44,068 nt of DNA, taken from assembly GCA_900316495.1 (NCBI GenBank), contig ONDC01000033.1, positions 1-44,068 on the forward strand, in the 5' to 3' direction. The notes under the pieces are model-generated. The model was not told the origin of the DNA and did no database searches. It saw nothing but the letters and a program-made list of their open reading frames with translations. A program made the position numbers and the translations under genes. This DNA comes from an uncultured Eubacteriales bacterium. Lineage in GTDB: Bacteria; Bacillota; Clostridia; Oscillospirales; Acutalibacteraceae. This document shows, piece after piece, positions 40,821-44,068 of this stretch; positions within the stretch are counted from its first letter, which is position 1; every line of letters begins with the position of its first letter.

Positions 40821-42212
40821 ATGATGAAAACAGAATACGCCAAGAAAGGCGGCTGCCTGCAAAGGGATAATGTGGAACATGAAGAGTATGCAGGAGCGTA
40901 CAGTGCCGACAATCGGGAATCAGAAGAAAGAGACGGTGCAGAATTGCTTGAAAAGGTACTGGAGAGGGAAAACCTGAACCGAGCCTACAAGCGAGTAAAA
41001 GCCAACAAGGGAGCGCCGGGGATAGACGGAATGACCGTGGAAGAAGCGCTGCCGTGGCTGAAAGAACATAAGGGAGAACTGCTCGGAAGTATCAGGAGCG
41101 GAAAATACAAACCGTCACCTGTACGAAGAAAGGAAATCCCGAAAGGAGACGGTGGAGTAAGGAAACTGGGAATTCCCACAGTAATAGACCGAATCATACA
41201 ACAGGCAATAGCGCAAGTATTGATTCCGATATACGAGCCGACATTCTCAGATGGAAGCTATGGCTACCGACCGAAGCGGAGTGCCAAGGATGCCATTGCC
41301 AAAGTAAGGGAGTACGCAGATGAAGGATACAGATATGCAGTATGTCTGGATTTGTCAAAGTATTTCGACACACTCAATCACGAACTGCTGATGAATATGT
41401 TAAGAGAGCGAATCCATGACAAAAGGCTGATTGATTTAATCAAGAAGTACCTGAAAAGTGGAGTGATGAAAAACGGCGTAGTAACAAAGACAGAAGAAGG
41501 TTCGCCGCAAGGCGGCAATCTGTCTCCGCTGCTCGCCAACATCTATCTTGACAGATTCGACAAGGAATTTGAAAGCAGAGGAGTGAAGGTAGTTCGCTAC
41601 GCGGATGACATTGTACTTCTGGCGAAAAGCGAAAGAGCAGCCGAAAGACTGCTTGAAACCAGCACCCGATACCTTGAAATGAAACTGAAACTCAGGGTAA
41701 ATACGGAAAAGAGCCGAGCAGTCAGCATCTATTCTATCCGAAATTTTAAGTTTCTCGGTTTTGCGCTGGGAAGGAACAAGAAAGGTGCATACATTCGAGT
41801 TCACGCAAAATCATTAAAGAGAGCAAAGCAGAAGCTCAGAGAACTGACTTCCCGCAGTCAGGGCAGGAATGTAAGAGTAGTCATGCAAAAGGTGAAAACA
41901 TTTATGCAAGGATGGCTCAATTACTATGCAATTGCGGATATGCAAAACACAATAGACGACTGGAACGGATGGCTTCGCCGCAGAATACGCATGTATATCT
42001 GGAAACAATGGAAAAGACCAAGGACAAGAGTTGCCAATCTTGAAAAGTTGGGTATGCCACATTGGAAAGCCTACAGAAACGGCAATTCTCGGAAAGGTTA
42101 CTGGGCTGTTGCGGGGAGCGGAATCCTTACGCACACCATCACAAACAAAAGACTTGCACAAGTAGGATATTTTGATATATCCCAAAAGTACAAGTCTCTG
42201 CATTATTTATGA
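40821..42212 (+). CDS. ltrA: Group II intron reverse transcriptase/maturase
   Basis: 463 residues. GAAGGAGG precedes both ATG 40821 and ATG 40824; the second has the better spacing. It opens with an acidic arm, then RT blocks: KGAPGIDGMTVEEALPWL, KPSPVRRKEIPKGDGGVRKLGIPTVIDR, YGYRPKRSAKDAI, LDLSKYFDTLNHELL, SPQGGNLSPLLANIYLD, and the YADD core in VVRYADDIVLLAKS near 259. The maturase X domain follows (FMQGWLNYYAIADM, LRRRIRMYIWKQWKRPR). There is no HNH endonuclease, so mobility would use nicked or fork DNA. It helps the intron fold and copies it into new sites. All active-site residues look intact. Confidence 0.96.
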   Translation: MMKTEYAKKGGCLQRDNVEHEEYAGAYSADNRESEERDGAELLEKVLERENLNRAYKRVKANKGAPGIDGMTVEEALPWLKEHKGELLGSIRSGKYKPSPVRRKEIPKGDGGVRKLGIPTVIDRIIQQAIAQVLIPIYEPTFSDGSYGYRPKRSAKDAIAKVREYADEGYRYAVCLDLSKYFDTLNHELLMNMLRERIHDKRLIDLIKKYLKSGVMKNGVVTKTEEGSPQGGNLSPLLANIYLDRFDKEFESRGVKVVRYADDIVLLAKSERAAERLLETSTRYLEMKLKLRVNTEKSRAVSIYSIRNFKFLGFALGRNKKGAYIRVHAKSLKRAKQKLRELTSRSQGRNVRVVMQKVKTFMQGWLNYYAIADMQNTIDDWNGWLRRRIRMYIWKQWKRPRTRVANLEKLGMPHWKAYRNGNSRKGYWAVAGSGILTHTITNKRLAQVGYFDISQKYKSLHYL

Positions 42213-42252
42213 TTGAACCGCCGTGTACTGAACGGTACGCACGGTGGTGTGA
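42213..42252 (+). ncRNA. Domain V region of the group II intron
   Basis: CCGCCGTGTAC and GTACGCACGGTGG flank a TGAACG loop with the usual internal bulge, directly after the maturase stop codon. This is the catalytic hairpin of the ribozyme. Confidence 0.75.
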
Positions 42253-42283
42253 GAGGTCGGCTACTCAATTAATGGGTAGCCTC

Positions 42284-43885
42284 CTACTCGATTTGGCGGA
42301 GGCGTTTGTTGGCATACAGGGTGAACGCCATCGCCGCCAGCGAGAGCATGAAGAGCATCAGGGCGGTGAAGATAACGGCGGTCGTGGTGTTGTCGCCGGT
42401 ATCGGGAACCGGAGCTTCGTCCGGCGCAACGACGGTGAAGGTTGACGAGCCTTCGACCGTCACATCGTTCAGCGTGAACTTCACCGTAACCGTGTAGTCG
42501 CCCGCGTCGAGGGAATCAAGATACTCCTTCGTGAGCGTCAGCTTGAGCGAACCGGGGGTGGCAGTAAAATCGGTGCCCTTTGTGATTGCCTTACCGTTGA
42601 CAGTGACGATCTCACTGGCATTGACAAATGCCGGGTAGGTGTCGGCGTCCAAGCCGGCAATTTCAAAGACAAACAAAAGGCTGTCGTCCTTGTCCTTGGT
42701 ATGCTTTCCGCCGTTCCCGAAGGTATTTTCAATTTCAAAGGATACTGCCACCGGCAGGTCTGCGGTCTTATCGTTGTAATTGGTGTTTCCGGTAACGCTC
42801 GCGGGGAAGGTTTTGTCGCCGGGTTCCGTCAACGCGGTCGAGGGGGCATCCCACGCCCAGCCGTCGGGCAGTTCAAGCTCTGAAAGTGTCTGACCGACTT
42901 TGGCTGACAACTGTACATCAGGGACTTCCGGGTCGGCTTTGGCGATGGTGACTTCAACCGGTCCGGCGACGTCGGAATCGTTGTAGCCTTCATTGCCCTT
43001 GGCTTTATACCAGACGTTGTAGGTTCCGGCATTGGTTACGGTAGGAATATCAGGCGAGAAAGGCCCGTTCTCGGAGGTCGCGTACTGCATAACGCCGTTT
43101 TCCGCTGTACCCGCGGCCACAAGCGCCTGCGCCGATTTATCGTAGGTCAGGGTCTTGGCTGTCGGCGCAGTGGTGACGGAAGCCGACGGAAGCACTACGG
43201 TTACGGTGCAGGTTGCGGTCTTATCGTCAGTGGTATCATCATCGGTGCCGTTGGTGGCAGTGGCGGTAATGATTGCCGTACCAGGGGCGACAGCGGTGAC
43301 CACACCGTTCTCAACCGTTGCGACGGATGTATCGGAGGATGCCCATGTCACATTCTGTTCAGCAATCGCCGGGAGAACAGTGGCAGAAAGCGATACAGCG
43401 TCTTCTCCTAACGTAATGTTGATTTCCGTTTCGTCAAGAGATACGCTCTCCACATCTGTATTATTGCGTACATTTACGCCTATGTGAAGAGCATCCCAAC
43501 CAGATGTACGTTTAATTGTCAAAACAAATTTCCCTACCGCATTGATAACAACAGGTACATCATAACCGTTTTGTCCGGGCGTACCTGTGGCTGTTCCCAG
43601 CGTGGCGTTGCTTCCTGAAGTTATTTCAACGGATTTAATATTATAAGAACTGCCTAATCCGTTACCACCTGTTTTCCTTACCAAAGTAGAAACCATTGTG
43701 TCGTATGGCAGCCCAGTGTCCGTAGACAGTGTACCGTAATTAATGTTGTCATAATCAGCATCATACGGTTTAATCGTATACGTCGCTCCACCACTCGCAT
43801 ACGCCGTCATCCCGCACCACGGCAGCAGCCCCACCATCATCAGCAGAACAAGCGCCGAGCTGAAAACCTTCGTAAATTTTTTCAT
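42284..43885 (-). CDS. Ig-like (Big_2) surface protein with PDTGD sorting tail
   Basis: 533 residues with AGGAGG seven nt before ATG 43885. Signal peptide at 1-30 (cleavage near AYA-SG). Order: a 120-residue unique beta-rich region; a Big_2 domain near 155-235 (SLDETEINITLGED, VTWASSDTSVATVENGVVTAVAPG); an MBG-like repeat (YDKSAQALVAAGTAENGVMQY); another Ig-like module; a domain near 395-490. The tail is PVPDTGDN, a hydrophobic helix and KRLR, as for sortase substrates. The last two residues and the stop (IE, TAG) lie inside the group II intron 3' end. Without the intron, the joined flanks read RLRQK then TGA. The class B sortase at 17478 is the only sortase visible here. Confidence 0.85.
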   Translation of the reverse strand: MKKFTKVFSSALVLLMMVGLLPWCGMTAYASGGATYTIKPYDADYDNINYGTLSTDTGLPYDTMVSTLVRKTGGNGLGSSYNIKSVEITSGSNATLGTATGTPGQNGYDVPVVINAVGKFVLTIKRTSGWDALHIGVNVRNNTDVESVSLDETEINITLGEDAVSLSATVLPAIAEQNVTWASSDTSVATVENGVVTAVAPGTAIITATATNGTDDDTTDDKTATCTVTVVLPSASVTTAPTAKTLTYDKSAQALVAAGTAENGVMQYATSENGPFSPDIPTVTNAGTYNVWYKAKGNEGYNDSDVAGPVEVTIAKADPEVPDVQLSAKVGQTLSELELPDGWAWDAPSTALTEPGDKTFPASVTGNTNYNDKTADLPVAVSFEIENTFGNGGKHTKDKDDSLLFVFEIAGLDADTYPAFVNASEIVTVNGKAITKGTDFTATPGSLKLTLTKEYLDSLDAGDYTVTVKFTLNDVTVEGSSTFTVVAPDEAPVPDTGDNTTTAVIFTALMLFMLSLAAMAFTLYANKRLRQIE

Positions 43886-43929
43886 TAAATGACCTCCTAT
43901 AAAATAAAAAAATAATCATATCCATTATA

Positions 43930-43958
43930 TATATATATATTTATTTATATATTGTCAA
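43930..43958 (-). promoter_or_regulatory. Surface-protein promoter with an alternating TA tract
   Basis: Minus-strand TTGACA (43958-43953). A (TA)n tract at about 43926-43940 covers the -10 zone. TATATA gives a 17-bp spacer; the better hexamer TATAAT (43929-43924) would need 23 bp. Repeat length may therefore set promoter strength. Confidence 0.55.
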
Positions 43959-43984
43959 GAGGGAAAACGTCAGGGCAAAAGCAT

Positions 43985-44068
43985 TTACTTTTGAAGGGCA
44001 AAGAGGATTTTCACAAAGAGATCAGGTTCAAGAGCAGCTTTAAACATAATCTTTTTCTTGCTGATGCG
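43985..44068 (-). CDS. Possible 3' end of an unidentified gene at the window edge
   Basis: An open minus-strand frame enters from the right edge, encodes 27 residues (RISKKKIMFKAALEPDLFVK and a short hydrophobic tail FALQK region) and stops at TAA 43987-43985, just upstream of the surface-protein promoter. It is too short for family assignment, and no terminator is visible after it. It may be chance. Confidence 0.3.
   Translation of the reverse strand, partial: RISKKKIMFKAALEPDLFVKILFALQK

Larger units (their letters stand above)
40382..42292 (+). mobile_element. Group II intron, about 1.9 kb
   Basis: 5' end GTGCGCCC at 40382, followed by a structured 440-nt domain I-IV lead, the maturase gene, a domain V-like hairpin (42213-42250), a domain VI hairpin GGCTACTC...GGGTAGCC (42259-42280) and an end ...CTACTCGAT near 42292. 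The target lies just after the terminator hairpin at 40333-40375, the placement typical of class C introns, though class was not proved. Base use is visibly more A-rich than the flanking amylase. Both ends could shift by one or two bases. Confidence 0.9.

Overview
The window looks like chromosome of a clostridial Firmicute, most like the Oscillospiraceae/Ruminococcaceae. This rests on gene content and control signals: GTP-type PEP carboxykinase, a PheST T-box leader, RNase J, GdpP and FtsH, a class B sortase, lipoprotein signal peptides, strong AGGAGG ribosome sites, and sigma-A promoters with 17-bp spacers. No rRNA or tRNA gene was seen. Genus and species cannot be set from the sequence alone.

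Layout. 1-4541 (+): a lipoprotein (5' end off the window), a membrane-anchored phosphodiester-glycosidase-like (NAGPA) protein, a divergent Lgt-like membrane protein, and a second NAGPA paralogue, forming a compact operon. 4674-6577: pckG with a palindrome at its start point and a leader hairpin. 6718-7468 (-): rnhA and a small frameshifted gene. 7597-11700 (+): nadA-nadB-nadC plus a HTH/S24-like regulator, behind a promoter with tandem palindromes. 11754-14308 (-): thrH, a lipoprotein, and a membrane protein with eight 21-bp coding repeats. 14513-19334 (+): cysteine desulfurase, thiI, pncC, class B sortase, a degenerate MoCF/CinA-N-like protein and a 33-residue membrane miniprotein. 19517-22083: two small HTH regulators and the divergent pair Gx-type transporter/apbE. 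22457-26251 (+): T-box, pheS, pheT.

26565-36662 (-) is a 10-kb co-directional housekeeping run: rnj, gdpP, rplI, dnaB, tilS, hpt, ftsH. It covers RNA turnover, c-di-AMP breakdown, ribosome, replication, tRNA-Ile lysidine, purine salvage and membrane proteolysis. A 160-bp array of trinucleotide-loop hairpins separates tilS from hpt. rnj is split by a -1 frameshift in the window as given.

36972-44068: an unknown membrane protein (-), a class I aminotransferase and a GH13 amylase (+), then a 1.9-kb group II intron. The intron sits just beyond the terminator shared by the amylase and a convergent Ig-like surface protein gene. It appears to have replaced that gene's last codon and stop. The surface protein has a PDTGD-type sorting tail and an alternating (TA)n tract inside its promoter.

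The points most worth following are the paired NAGPA/Lgt-like operon, the two -1 frameshifts, the hairpin array, the intron that supplies a stop codon, the sortase/CinA-like/miniprotein tail of the thiI operon, and the similar GTAC-containing inverted repeats downstream of the pckG and 19517 regulator promoters.
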